Shown one piece after another: positions 19,395 to 27,245 of a DNA stretch of 64,000 nt. Within the stretch, counting starts at the first letter, position 1; each line of letters opens with the position of its first letter. The DNA is from Pedobacter lusitanus (GTDB lineage: Bacteria > Bacteroidota > Bacteroidia > Sphingobacteriales > Sphingobacteriaceae). Below the pieces are notes generated by a model. It saw only the letters and a list, made by a program, of their open reading frames with translations, ran no database searches and had not been told where the DNA came from. Both the position numbers and the translations under genes were made by a program. The DNA lies in contig NZ_CP157278.1 of assembly GCF_040026395.1 (NCBI RefSeq), forward strand, positions 3,100,001 to 3,164,000. Direction: 5' to 3'.

Positions 19395-19778
19395 ATGGAA
19401 AAACCTACAAAAACCCGTTACTCAGATAACGAGCTACAAGAATTTAAAGAACTGATCCAGGATAAACTGCGTATGGCGAGAGAGGAATTTCTCAACTTAA
19501 CAAATTCTTTAAGCAGCCCGAATTCTAATGGTACTGAAGATACTTCGGGTACTTATAAGACTTTGGAAGATGGTTCCGCAACACTAGAGAAAGAGCAATT
19601 AAATCAATTAGCCGCACGTCAGAAAAAATTCATTGAGAATTTAGAGGCTGCATTAGTCCGTATAGAAAACAAAACTTATGGTATTTGCCGCGAAACCGGT
19701 AAATTAATTCAGAAAGAACGTTTACGTGCGGTACCGCATGCAACTTTAAGTATGGAAGCTAAATTGAAGCAGGCATAA
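19395..19778 (+). CDS. DksA/TraR-family protein with degenerate zinc finger
   Basis: The 127-residue protein has an N-terminal coiled-coil (about 10-85) and a C-terminal DksA/TraR zinc-finger-like segment (about 90-125: YGICRETGKL, then LRAVPHATLSMEAK). The fold motif is clear, but only the first of four Cys ligands remains; the others are Thr, Ser and Ala. It therefore probably does not bind zinc. DksA proteins bind the RNA polymerase secondary channel; this one may be a structural relative. It starts 5 bp after ileS and its stop overlaps the lspA start. Confidence 0.88.
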   Translation: MEKPTKTRYSDNELQEFKELIQDKLRMAREEFLNLTNSLSSPNSNGTEDTSGTYKTLEDGSATLEKEQLNQLAARQKKFIENLEAALVRIENKTYGICRETGKLIQKERLRAVPHATLSMEAKLKQA

Positions 19779-20380
19779 TGAAAGGCTATACTAAACCTTT
19801 GCTGGTTATCTTCCTGGTACTGCTGGTAGACCAGGTATTAAAAACCTGGATTAAAACCAACATGTACATTGGTCAGGAGTTCAAGATCATTGGTAACTGG
19901 TTCATTATACATTTTACGGAGAACAACGGAATGGCCTTCGGAATGGAGTTTGGTGGTGAATTCGGAAAGCTGGCTTTATCTTTATTCAGAATTGCAGCTG
20001 TCGCAGCAATCGGATTCGGCCTGCACTATCTGGTTAAACACAAATATCACCGGGGCCTGGTACTGAATGTAGCATTGATTTTTGCTGGCGCACTGGGTAA
20101 TATTATTGACTCTGTGGCTTATGGCAAAATATATGGCTATGCTACCCTGTTTCATGGCCGTGTAGTGGATATGTTTTACTTTCCGATACTGGAGGGTGTC
20201 TTTCCTAAATGGGTGCCTATATGGGGCGGAGAAGATTACATTTTCTTCAGACCTGTTTTTAATGTCGCAGATACTGCCATATCTGTAGGTGTAATCGCTA
20301 TTCTTATTTTCCAGAAAAAATATTTTAAGGAAGAGGTTAAGGAAGAGATTGGGCCTAATAATGAAGTAGTAGAAGATTAG
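19778..20380 (+). CDS. lspA: Prolipoprotein signal peptidase (LspA)
   Basis: This 200-residue inner-membrane aspartyl peptidase has about four helices. The catalytic aspartates are Asp131 (GRVVDMFYF) and Asp165 (FNVADTAIS), with the conserved VDQVLK, NNGMAFGM and GNIIDS segments. It cleaves lipoprotein signal peptides before the lipidated Cys. Its ATG overlaps the DksA-like stop by one base, so translation is probably coupled. The tail beyond about 185 is acidic and extra compared with shorter proteobacterial LspA. Confidence 0.95.
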   Translation: MKGYTKPLLVIFLVLLVDQVLKTWIKTNMYIGQEFKIIGNWFIIHFTENNGMAFGMEFGGEFGKLALSLFRIAAVAAIGFGLHYLVKHKYHRGLVLNVALIFAGALGNIIDSVAYGKIYGYATLFHGRVVDMFYFPILEGVFPKWVPIWGGEDYIFFRPVFNVADTAISVGVIAILIFQKKYFKEEVKEEIGPNNEVVED

Positions 20381-20398
20381 ATGATTTTAAGATAATGT

Positions 20399-20433
20399 AA
20401 AAGGCTTTCTCTAAGGAGAAGGCCTTTTTTTTT
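20399..20433 (+). terminator. Terminator of the ileS-lspA operon
   Basis: The stem AAAAGGCTTTCTC pairs with GAGAAGGCCTTTT (one G-T mismatch). It has a short loop and is followed by a run of T. Confidence 0.85.
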
Positions 20434-20458
20434 GCTAAGGGGTTTAAAGGGGGGGGGT

Positions 20459-20535
20459 AAAATCTCTGTGGTATGTGTATGCGGGCTACGCGCCTAAGGG
20501 CGCTGATGCCCGCATACACATACCACAGAGATTTT
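20459..20535. repeat. Perfect 28-bp inverted repeat with 21-bp loop
   Basis: Arms 20459-20486 and 20508-20535 are exact reverse complements (AAAATCTCTG...GCGGGC). The loop holds a second short inverted repeat, GCGCC and GGCGC around TAAG. The element would fold into a long cruciform or RNA hairpin. It lies just after an ordinary terminator and lacks a T-run of its own. It has no transposase gene, so it resembles a REP-like or other dispersed palindromic element. Confidence 0.85.
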
Positions 20536-20652
20536 AATTCACAGGGGTTAAACCTAGGCAATGTAAAAAGGCTTCTGATTTGCGAAAGATATTTCATTAC
20601 TGTAAAATCATTGTGTGGGGCGGTGAAGGAAGGAAGATAGCATGATGCTTAG

Positions 20653-20823
20653 AATTTATATCATCCCAGCATTCGCCTTGTTGTCTCAAATAATCTATTG
20701 AAGGCCCGAGCCTATCTCCATGCTTTTGGAGATTTCTTTGATAAATTCTTTAAAGCTGACCAGGGTGATTTGACCATTAAAATACGTCCCCAGAGATCAA
20801 ACGTTTTCCAATATTGCAAATAA
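20653..20823 (+). pseudogene. Possible gene remnant
   Basis: A 56-codon stretch with protein-like composition (for example NNLLKARAYLHAFGDFF) lies between stops at 20650 and 20821, without an ATG. I do not recognise the family. It may be a decayed fragment or chance. Confidence 0.2.
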
Positions 20824-21135
20824 AACTAATTAATAGGACTGCAAAAAAAAAGAGCATCTGCAGGGTTTTACCCAACGTGAAAAAAATTATGTCCTGTAAA
20901 ACAGATTTGATTTAAGGTGAAATTGAATACCGCCCATTCCGGAGACAAAATAAAAACAAGCGCTGCCAGGGGCTTAAGAGGACTGATTTCCAGGTTTTTT
21001 TTAGAAATAAAATAAATACAGATCTGATGAGGGAATATTCTTAATTTAGATGAAATTAAAATTCTTCCATTATTGTTATGGAATCGGCATGGTTTTTACA
21101 TCTGATATGTAAAGACACACAAATTGAAAATTATT

Positions 21136-21837
21136 ATGAGAAAGTTATTAGTATTTGCCTTTGTTACCTTAATCAGTGTTAGCGCTATGGCCCAACAAGT
21201 AGATTTACGCAAAAAGATCACCGTTAGCGGAACCGCTGAAACGGAAGTTACCCCGGATATTATCTATATCAGCATCTCGCTGAAAGAATATCTGAAAGAT
21301 GGTAACAGCAAGAAAAAAGTTGAAATTACCGATCTGGAAAAACAGCTGTACAACGCAATTCAAACTGCAGGTATCGCCAAAGAAAATTTAATGATCAACA
21401 GCTTATCAAGCTTCAACACCGCTCCGGAAAAAAAGAAAAATCCTGACTTCTTAGTGAGCAAACAATACCGTCTTAAAGTTACAGACCTGAACAAATGGAA
21501 CGAAATTATCGGTTCAGTTGATCCTAAAGGTGTTGCTTACACCAACATTGACAGCTACGACTACTCCAAAATCGAAGCGCTAAAGAAAGAACTGAAAATT
21601 AAAGCTCTGCAAGCCGCAAAAACAAAAGCTACTTATTTAGTGGAAGCTCTTGGTAACCAACTGGGCGGAGTAATCGACATCCAGGAACAAAATAACGAAA
21701 ACTACCCTGTATACCGTGCAAGTGGAATGATGATGAAATCTGCTATGGCCGAAGATTCTGCAGGAAGTGCACCTGAAATCGACTTCAAAAAGATCAAATT
21801 AAGCTACGTAATGAACACAGTTTTTGAAATCAAATAA
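21136..21837 (+). CDS. SIMPL-domain (DUF541) periplasmic protein
   Basis: The ATG at 21136 gives 233 residues with a signal peptide ending SAMAQQ; an upstream TTG at 21124 is less likely. The rest is one SIMPL domain, starting KKITVSGTAETEVTPDIIYISI. SIMPL proteins are periplasmic or outer-membrane proteins of largely unknown function, linked to oxidative stress in Escherichia coli (YggE). The gene stands alone with a terminator after it. Confidence 0.88.
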   Translation: MRKLLVFAFVTLISVSAMAQQVDLRKKITVSGTAETEVTPDIIYISISLKEYLKDGNSKKKVEITDLEKQLYNAIQTAGIAKENLMINSLSSFNTAPEKKKNPDFLVSKQYRLKVTDLNKWNEIIGSVDPKGVAYTNIDSYDYSKIEALKKELKIKALQAAKTKATYLVEALGNQLGGVIDIQEQNNENYPVYRASGMMMKSAMAEDSAGSAPEIDFKKIKLSYVMNTVFEIK

Positions 21838-21869
21838 CTGATTAATTAACGTATATTGTATTTAAATGG

Positions 21870-21899
21870 AACCTACCAACAATTTGGTAGGTTTTTTGT
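21870..21899 (+). terminator. Terminator after the SIMPL gene
   Basis: The stem AACCTACCA pairs with TGGTAGGTT around a 6-nt loop and is followed by a T-run. Confidence 0.82.
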
Positions 21900-21947
21900 T
21901 ATATTAACATATTACTAATCTGTTTTGTCCACAAATAAATTAAAACC

Positions 21948-22256
21948 ATGAAAAAATTAATCTACTCTTTCCTCCTCCTCTTCCTTTTAGGAGTTAGCGT
22001 AAACACTGTCTCTGCTGCCACTACCAAAGACAAAGTTGAACTAACCGCTGAACAAAAGGTTCAGTTAGAAAAGATCACTAACCGGGTTGAAGAAATCAGA
22101 GCAATGGACAAATCAAACATGTCCAGAGCCGAGAAAAAAGAATTACGCAAAGAACTTAGAGAAATGAAAAAACAAGCCCGCGGTATGGGCGGAGGAATCT
22201 ATCTTTCTGTAGGTGCAATTATCATCATTATCTTATTATTGATCCTGATCTTATAG
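21948..22256 (+). CDS. Small exported protein with charged coiled-coil and C-terminal membrane helix
   Basis: This 102-residue protein has a signal peptide (about 1-23, ending VSAA), a highly charged helical stretch rich in Glu, Lys and Arg (about 27-76), a short Gly-rich hinge (GMGGG) and a very hydrophobic C-terminal helix rich in Ile and Leu (about 82-102). The layout is common among unnamed small proteins of Bacteroidota. Function is unknown. It has its own terminator, shared with serS on the other strand. Confidence 0.75.
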   Translation: MKKLIYSFLLLFLLGVSVNTVSAATTKDKVELTAEQKVQLEKITNRVEEIRAMDKSNMSRAEKKELRKELREMKKQARGMGGGIYLSVGAIIIIILLLILIL

Positions 22257-22278
22257 ACCAGACAAAATTAAGCTATAT

Positions 22279-22316
22279 AAAAAACGGGTGCCCATATACA
22301 GGAACACCCGTTTTTT
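22279..22316. terminator. Bidirectional terminator
   Basis: The stem AAAACGGGTG pairs with CACCCGTTTT. It lies between the small membrane-protein gene and the convergent serS, with A and T runs outside. Confidence 0.85.
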
Positions 22317-22339
22317 ATAGCCGATCGTTTGTTAAGGAA

Positions 22340-23611
22340 TTAATCGATACGGTCAAATCCTGTATATTTCACCAAGACCTCCGGAATCATAATACCATCT
22401 TCAGTCTGATAGTTCTCCAGAATAGCTGCCACAATACGTGGTAAAGCTAACGCACTACCGTTTAATGTATGTGCCAATTGTGTTTTTCCTCCATTTCCCT
22501 TAAATCTTAATTTCAAACGGTTAGTCTGATATGCTTCAAAATTAGACACTGAAGAAACTTCCAGCCAACGCTGCTGCGCCGCACTCCAAACTTCCATGTC
22601 ATAGGTCATAGCCGAAACAAATCCCATATCTCCACCACATAAACGCAATACACGGAAATGCAAACCAAGGTCTTTTAGCAAATCCTGTACGTAAGCACTC
22701 ATCTCTTCCAGCACTTCGTAAGATTTATCCGGATGTACTACCTGTACCAACTCCACTTTATCAAACTGATGCAATCTGTTCAAGCCACGTACATGCGCTC
22801 CATATGATCCTGCCTCACGACGGAAACACGGGGTATAAGCTGTGTTTTTAACTGGTAATTCTTCTTCTTTTAAAATTACATCACGGTAAAGATTAGTCAC
22901 AGGAACTTCTGCCGTAGGAATCAGATATAGATTATCTACTGTAGAATGATACATCTGACCTTCTTTATCCGGCAACTGTCCTGTTCCGAAACCCGAAGCT
23001 TCATTCACCATTAATGGCACCTGCATTTCTTTATAACCCTGCTCTGTAGCCCGGTCAAGAAAGAAATTAATCAGGGCACGCTGTAAACGGGCTCCCTTAC
23101 CTTTATACACAGGAAAACCTGCACCGGTAATTTTAGTTCCCAGCTCAAAATCTATAATATCATATTTAGCAGTCAGCTCCCAGTGTGGTAATGCCTTCCC
23201 ATGTAATTCTGCCGGAGCACCATGGGTAAGGACTACTTCATTTTCCTCTGGTGTAGCACCAGCAGGAACTTGTTCACCTGGTAAATTTGGTATCTGCACC
23301 AACGCATTAAACAAATGCTGTTCTACCACATTCAGCTGTTCTGAAAGTGTTTTAATATGTTCTTTGTTTGATGTAGTCTCTGCTTTTACTGCTTCAGCTT
23401 CTTCTTTTTTACCATTACGCATCAGCTCACCTACTTGTTTGGCATTGGCATTGGCGATAGCGGATAGGTTATCCAGCGAAGTTTGAGTCTGTCTGCGTTC
23501 TTCATCTAATTTGATAATTTCATCAACCAGTTCAGGTTGTTTAAAATTACGGACACCTAAGCGTTCTAAAACTTTCTCTCTATTTTCGCGGATATAGTTA
23601 ACTTGCAGCAT
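22340..23611 (-). CDS. serS: Seryl-tRNA synthetase
   Basis: This 423-residue class II synthetase charges tRNA-Ser. It has the N-terminal coiled-coil arm (about 25-105) that grips the long variable arm of the tRNA, motif 2 (CFRREAGSYG) and motif 3 in the C-terminal part (GSALALPRIVAAILE). The serine-site region includes PTAEVPVTN. Length is typical. It is divergent from rsmI with only 44 bp between the two starts. Confidence 0.96.
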   Translation of the reverse strand: MLQVNYIRENREKVLERLGVRNFKQPELVDEIIKLDEERRQTQTSLDNLSAIANANAKQVGELMRNGKKEEAEAVKAETTSNKEHIKTLSEQLNVVEQHLFNALVQIPNLPGEQVPAGATPEENEVVLTHGAPAELHGKALPHWELTAKYDIIDFELGTKITGAGFPVYKGKGARLQRALINFFLDRATEQGYKEMQVPLMVNEASGFGTGQLPDKEGQMYHSTVDNLYLIPTAEVPVTNLYRDVILKEEELPVKNTAYTPCFRREAGSYGAHVRGLNRLHQFDKVELVQVVHPDKSYEVLEEMSAYVQDLLKDLGLHFRVLRLCGGDMGFVSAMTYDMEVWSAAQQRWLEVSSVSNFEAYQTNRLKLRFKGNGGKTQLAHTLNGSALALPRIVAAILENYQTEDGIMIPEVLVKYTGFDRID

Positions 23612-23627
23612 TATTTAATTTTTTTAA

Positions 23628-23635
23628 CAAATATA
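23628..23635 (-). promoter_or_regulatory. Candidate -7 box for serS
   Basis: On the minus strand the sequence reads TATATTTG, an exact TAnnTTTG match, 16 bp before the serS ATG. It lies in the short gap shared with rsmI. Confidence 0.45.
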
Positions 23636-23655
23636 ACAAGAGTTTGGAGAATACT

Positions 23656-24366
23656 ATGGGCGGTAAACTATTTCTGGTTCCAACACCAATAGGCAATCTT
23701 GAAGATATGACTTTCAGAGCCATCCGTGTTTTAAAGGAAGCAGATGTGATTCTGGCTGAAGATACCCGTACAAGTGCCCCTTTATTAAAGCATTTTGGCA
23801 TCGATAAAAAGGCCTATTCACATCATCAGCATAATGAACATAAAGCGACTTCAGAAATTATTAAGTTTTTGAAGGAAGGCAAGAATGTAGCCCTGATTTC
23901 GGACGCAGGCACACCTGCAATCTCTGATCCCGGCTTTTTCCTGGTCAGAGAAGTGTTAAAAAATGATTTACCAGTCGAGTGCTTACCAGGGGCTACCGCT
24001 TTTGTACCGGCTCTGGTCAACTCTGGTCTGCCAACAGATGCATTTGTATTCGAAGGATTTCTACCTGTCAAAAAAGGCAGACAAACCCGCTTAAAGAAGC
24101 TTGCTGAAGAAGAAAGAACAATCATTCTTTACGAAAGTCCGCATCGCCTGTTAAAAACACTGGAAGAATTTGCACAGTTTTTTGGCGAAGAAAGACAGGC
24201 TTCTGTAAGCAGAGAGCTGACTAAACTATACGAAGAAACCGTTAGAGGTACACTGGTTGAAATAAAATCACACTTTGAGAGCAATGTTTTAAAAGGTGAA
24301 TTTGTAATTTGTGTTGCCGGTAAGGAAGAAACTAAAAAGGAAAAACGCGCTTACGAAAAGGATTAA
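23656..24366 (+). CDS. rsmI: 16S rRNA (cytidine-1402-2'-O)-methyltransferase
   Basis: From the ATG at 23656 the protein has 236 residues; the in-frame TTG at 23644 is less likely because the conserved GKLFLVPTPIGNLED begins right after this ATG. It is a tetrapyrrole-methylase-fold enzyme that 2'-O-methylates C1402 of 16S rRNA. Visible motifs are AEDTRTS, LISDAGTPAISDPGF and PGATAFVPALVNSG. It is divergent from serS and probably starts a transcript that continues into the PH-SHOCT gene and lnt. Confidence 0.94.
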   Translation: MGGKLFLVPTPIGNLEDMTFRAIRVLKEADVILAEDTRTSAPLLKHFGIDKKAYSHHQHNEHKATSEIIKFLKEGKNVALISDAGTPAISDPGFFLVREVLKNDLPVECLPGATAFVPALVNSGLPTDAFVFEGFLPVKKGRQTRLKKLAEEERTIILYESPHRLLKTLEEFAQFFGEERQASVSRELTKLYEETVRGTLVEIKSHFESNVLKGEFVICVAGKEETKKEKRAYEKD

Positions 24367-24402
24367 ATTTAAAAATCCGGGAGAGCCCAAAATAAAAATA
24401 AT

Positions 24403-25056
24403 ATGATTTTAATCGATAGATTTTTAAGTGATGAACAAGATCCTAAAGCTGTTGAAAAGGTTTTAGGCAAGTTAAATGATATGCTAACCAGCAATGAGGA
24501 ACTGATCTACCTTGCGGTACAAAAAAGACCTGCGGTAAATCTTCTTCCTGATTGTATAGCAGTCAGCAATAAACGCATCTTTTACTGTGAACCGGCAAAC
24601 TTCGGCATCACAATGAACTTCAAGGATATCTCCTGGAAAAGTATTAAAGAGATCTCATTTAAAGAGGAGATATTCGGTTCTAAATTCATCTGCGTACCGC
24701 AGCATGGTGAGAATATCATCACGGAGTATATTCCTAAAGTACAGGCCCGCAAACTCTATCAGGCTGCCTACGAACAACTGGAAGCTTATAAAGAACAGGT
24801 CAGACAAACCGAAATGGAAGATAAAAGAGCTCAGCAACCTGCTCCCGCAGCGCTGTTCACCCCCGCCGAGACTCCTGTCCCGGAAAACATTCCTGCAGAA
24901 GAACCGGTTGAAGTTTATGTACCACCGGTACCTGTAGAGGAACCTGAGGATGAAACTACACTGAAATTAAGGAAGCTGAAAACTTTATACGACAAACAAT
25001 TAATTACGCAAGCCGAATACGAGGCTAAAAAAGCCGATATCTTAGATACTTTCTAG
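24403..25056 (+). CDS. PH-domain and SHOCT-domain protein
   Basis: The 217-residue soluble protein has an N-terminal bacterial pleckstrin-homology-like domain (about 30-125), a proline- and glutamate-rich linker (about 140-185) and a C-terminal SHOCT motif (about 187-217, LRKLKTLYDKQLITQAEYEAKK). SHOCT motifs usually sit at protein ends and may mediate oligomerisation. No signal peptide or membrane helix is present. It lies 36 bp after rsmI and 15 bp before lnt. Function is unknown. Confidence 0.82.
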   Translation: MILIDRFLSDEQDPKAVEKVLGKLNDMLTSNEELIYLAVQKRPAVNLLPDCIAVSNKRIFYCEPANFGITMNFKDISWKSIKEISFKEEIFGSKFICVPQHGENIITEYIPKVQARKLYQAAYEQLEAYKEQVRQTEMEDKRAQQPAPAALFTPAETPVPENIPAEEPVEVYVPPVPVEEPEDETTLKLRKLKTLYDKQLITQAEYEAKKADILDTF

Positions 25057-25071
25057 CCTCATACCTTCTCA

Positions 25072-26709
25072 ATGAAAGCGACACAAACCTACCTGCTTGC
25101 CCTATTAAGTGCATTTTTATTATGGCTGGCATGGCCGCCGCATACTTTTGCTGCTCCCCTTTTACTCATCGGTTTTGTACCGCTGCTAATCGCACTGGAT
25201 CACCTGATCGGTAAAGGAGAAAAGAAAACAGGCAAAAAGGTTTTCCTCACAGCGGGTCTGGCTTTCCTGGTTTGGAATACAGCCTGCATCTACTGGGTAT
25301 ATAATGCAATAAGTGCCTATAATAATCCCGCCGTCGCACTCGTCATCTCTCTGATTCCCTATGGACTTGGAGCCCTGCTGATGACTTTCGCCTTCTGGCT
25401 TTATTATCGCTTCAGGACCATTGTAAGCAACAAACGTATTGCCTGGCTCGCTCTGGTCAGTTTTTGGGTAGGTATGGAATATTTACATGCCACCTGGGAT
25501 CTTGCCTTCCCCTGGATGACCCTGGGTAACGGCCTTGCTGGCATGCATCAGCTTGCGCAATGGTATGAATCAACCGGAGTTTACGGAGGTTCCATCTGGA
25601 TTCTGGTTAGTAATATCCTGGCCTTTGAAGCTTACAAAAGCTTTAAGTCAAACACAGGTTATCTTAAAATCAGACCTGCCCTTGGCTGGCTGATTTTTGT
25701 GATCGTACCGGCAGCAATTTCTTTGGTCAAATACTATGGCTACAAAGAGAAAACTGTCCCGATCAATGTAGTGGTAGTACAACCCAACATTGATCCTTAC
25801 GAAAAAATGGGAGGTATCTCTCCTGCCGATCAGCTGAAAACCCTCATCCATTTATCGGACTCTGTTGCCCAAACCAATACGGAGTACTTTATCTGGCCGG
25901 AAACTGCTATTCCAAGTTATGCCAACGAAGACCGTATCCGCAGCACGACAGAGTTCATGGCCGCACAGTCTTTCCTGAATAAATATAAGAACGGAACCCT
26001 GATTACCGGGATAGAGAGTCTTAAATTCTACAATGATAAAAGTACGATCTCTGCCAAACTCGATCCCGGCACCAACCAGTATTTCGACAACTACAATTCT
26101 GCAATGCAGGTAGAAAACTCTGCAAATGTGCAGTTCTATCATAAGTCTAAACTGGTACCTGGTGTAGAGAAAATGCCGTTTCCAAAAACCCTGTCCTTTC
26201 TTGCTCCGGTTTTTGCCGGCCTGGGAGGAACTGTTTCCGGTTGGGGATGGCAGGAAAATCCTGGTGTCTTCTACTCCCAGAATGGTGTAGGTGTAGCTCC
26301 TGTAATCTGTTATGAATCCCTATGGGGAAGCTGGATCGGAGAGTCTGTTAAAAACGGAGCACAGCTCATTGCTATCATCACCAATGATGGCTGGTGGGGC
26401 AATACTTCAGGTAAAGACCAGCATTTCCTTTATGCCAAACTTCGCGCCATTGAAAGCCGCAGGTGGGTAGTACGCTCTGCCAACACTGGCATCTCAGGCT
26501 TCATCAATCAGCGTGGGGATGTGGTTAAACAATCCGCATGGTGGACCCGTGACGCGCTGAAAATGGACGTAAACCTGAATGACCAGCTTACTCTTTATGT
26601 AAAAAGCGGAGACATTATCGCACAGATTCTGAGTATAACCGGTATTGTACTGGCGTTATTCATCCCTTACCATATCTTTATCAGGAAGAAAAAAACCGCA
26701 AAGCTGTAA
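25072..26709 (+). CDS. lnt: Apolipoprotein N-acyltransferase
   Basis: This 545-residue inner-membrane enzyme adds the third acyl chain to the N-terminal Cys of lipoproteins. The N-terminal half has about six to seven membrane helices. The C-terminal nitrilase-like domain (about 235-510) carries the catalytic triad: Glu277 (WPETAIP), Lys358 (YHKSKLVP) and Cys413 (VICYES). A last membrane helix lies at about 517-537. Its presence implies triacylated lipoproteins, consistent with lspA in the same window. It ends at a terminator. Confidence 0.94.
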   Translation: MKATQTYLLALLSAFLLWLAWPPHTFAAPLLLIGFVPLLIALDHLIGKGEKKTGKKVFLTAGLAFLVWNTACIYWVYNAISAYNNPAVALVISLIPYGLGALLMTFAFWLYYRFRTIVSNKRIAWLALVSFWVGMEYLHATWDLAFPWMTLGNGLAGMHQLAQWYESTGVYGGSIWILVSNILAFEAYKSFKSNTGYLKIRPALGWLIFVIVPAAISLVKYYGYKEKTVPINVVVVQPNIDPYEKMGGISPADQLKTLIHLSDSVAQTNTEYFIWPETAIPSYANEDRIRSTTEFMAAQSFLNKYKNGTLITGIESLKFYNDKSTISAKLDPGTNQYFDNYNSAMQVENSANVQFYHKSKLVPGVEKMPFPKTLSFLAPVFAGLGGTVSGWGWQENPGVFYSQNGVGVAPVICYESLWGSWIGESVKNGAQLIAIITNDGWWGNTSGKDQHFLYAKLRAIESRRWVVRSANTGISGFINQRGDVVKQSAWWTRDALKMDVNLNDQLTLYVKSGDIIAQILSITGIVLALFIPYHIFIRKKKTAKL

Positions 26710-26754
26710 GAAGCAGCTGACTGTTCAGCCAGTCAGCTCAGCAACCGCATAAAA

Positions 26755-26783
26755 AAAGGTGCCCGTTTTTCCCGGGCACCTTT
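26755..26783. terminator. Terminator between lnt and the convergent small gene
   Basis: The stem AAAGGTGCCCG pairs with CGGGCACCTTT, with A-run and short T-run outside. It can work in both directions. Confidence 0.83.
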
Positions 26784-26795
26784 GCTATTCTACCA

Positions 26796-27158
26796 TCATT
26801 TCTGTTTCTTTTCGTTTAGTTCAGCCGGATCAAATTCCCTGCTAAAGATAAATGGTAAATAATAATCCTTGCCTCCGCGGAGGCTAACAAGATCCCAACC
26901 CAGTTCAGACATGTAATTCAAAACCTCTACCCTTGTTTCCAGAGATTCTACTTTCTGCAATTTCCGGATGCAGACAGAGTCTTTGAGTGGATTATACTTT
27001 CTGTTCTGTCCATAATCTACTGCGTAGCCCGAGTAGAAAAACTTATCACTACTTGACACTTCGCAGTATCTTTTCACTTTGTTCTGGGCTTGTGTCCTGA
27101 AAGCCATCAGCTGAAACAGGAGCAGCAAAACCGGAAAAATAATTTTCAGTTTCATCAT
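26796..27158 (-). CDS. Small exported protein, function unknown
   Basis: The 120-residue protein has a signal peptide ending RTQAQ and a mature part of about 95 residues with two Cys (in RYCEV and SVCIRK) that could form a disulfide. The C-terminal half (LNYMSELGWDLVSLRG) resembles small Bacteroidota proteins of unknown role. It lies downstream of the tricorn-like gene on the same strand with an 87-bp gap. Confidence 0.65.
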   Translation of the reverse strand: MMKLKIIFPVLLLLFQLMAFRTQAQNKVKRYCEVSSSDKFFYSGYAVDYGQNRKYNPLKDSVCIRKLQKVESLETRVEVLNYMSELGWDLVSLRGGKDYYLPFIFSREFDPAELNEKKQK

Positions 27159-27245
27159 GTGTTTTTTATTTAAAAATTAACCTAACTAATCTCAAGTTCA
27201 AGTTAATCCATCACATAATCAAGTATTTTCCTAAAACTATTTAAC

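Larger units (their letters stand above)
20434..21135. other. Gene-free stretch of about 700 bp
   Basis: After the lspA terminator there is a long palindrome (20459-20535), a run of G at about 20448-20457 and a possible coding remnant (20653-20823). The remainder up to the SIMPL gene is AT-rich with stops in all frames. The stretch may be a decayed gene or an insertion hot spot. Confidence 0.5.

Noticed and set aside
20459..20535. Ends of an insertion sequence
   Set aside because: Only 21 bp lie between the arms and no transposase or target duplication is visible.
20355..20597. 80-codon minus-strand frame across the lspA terminator
   Set aside because: It runs through a terminator and a palindrome, so the open frame is an effect of those repeats.
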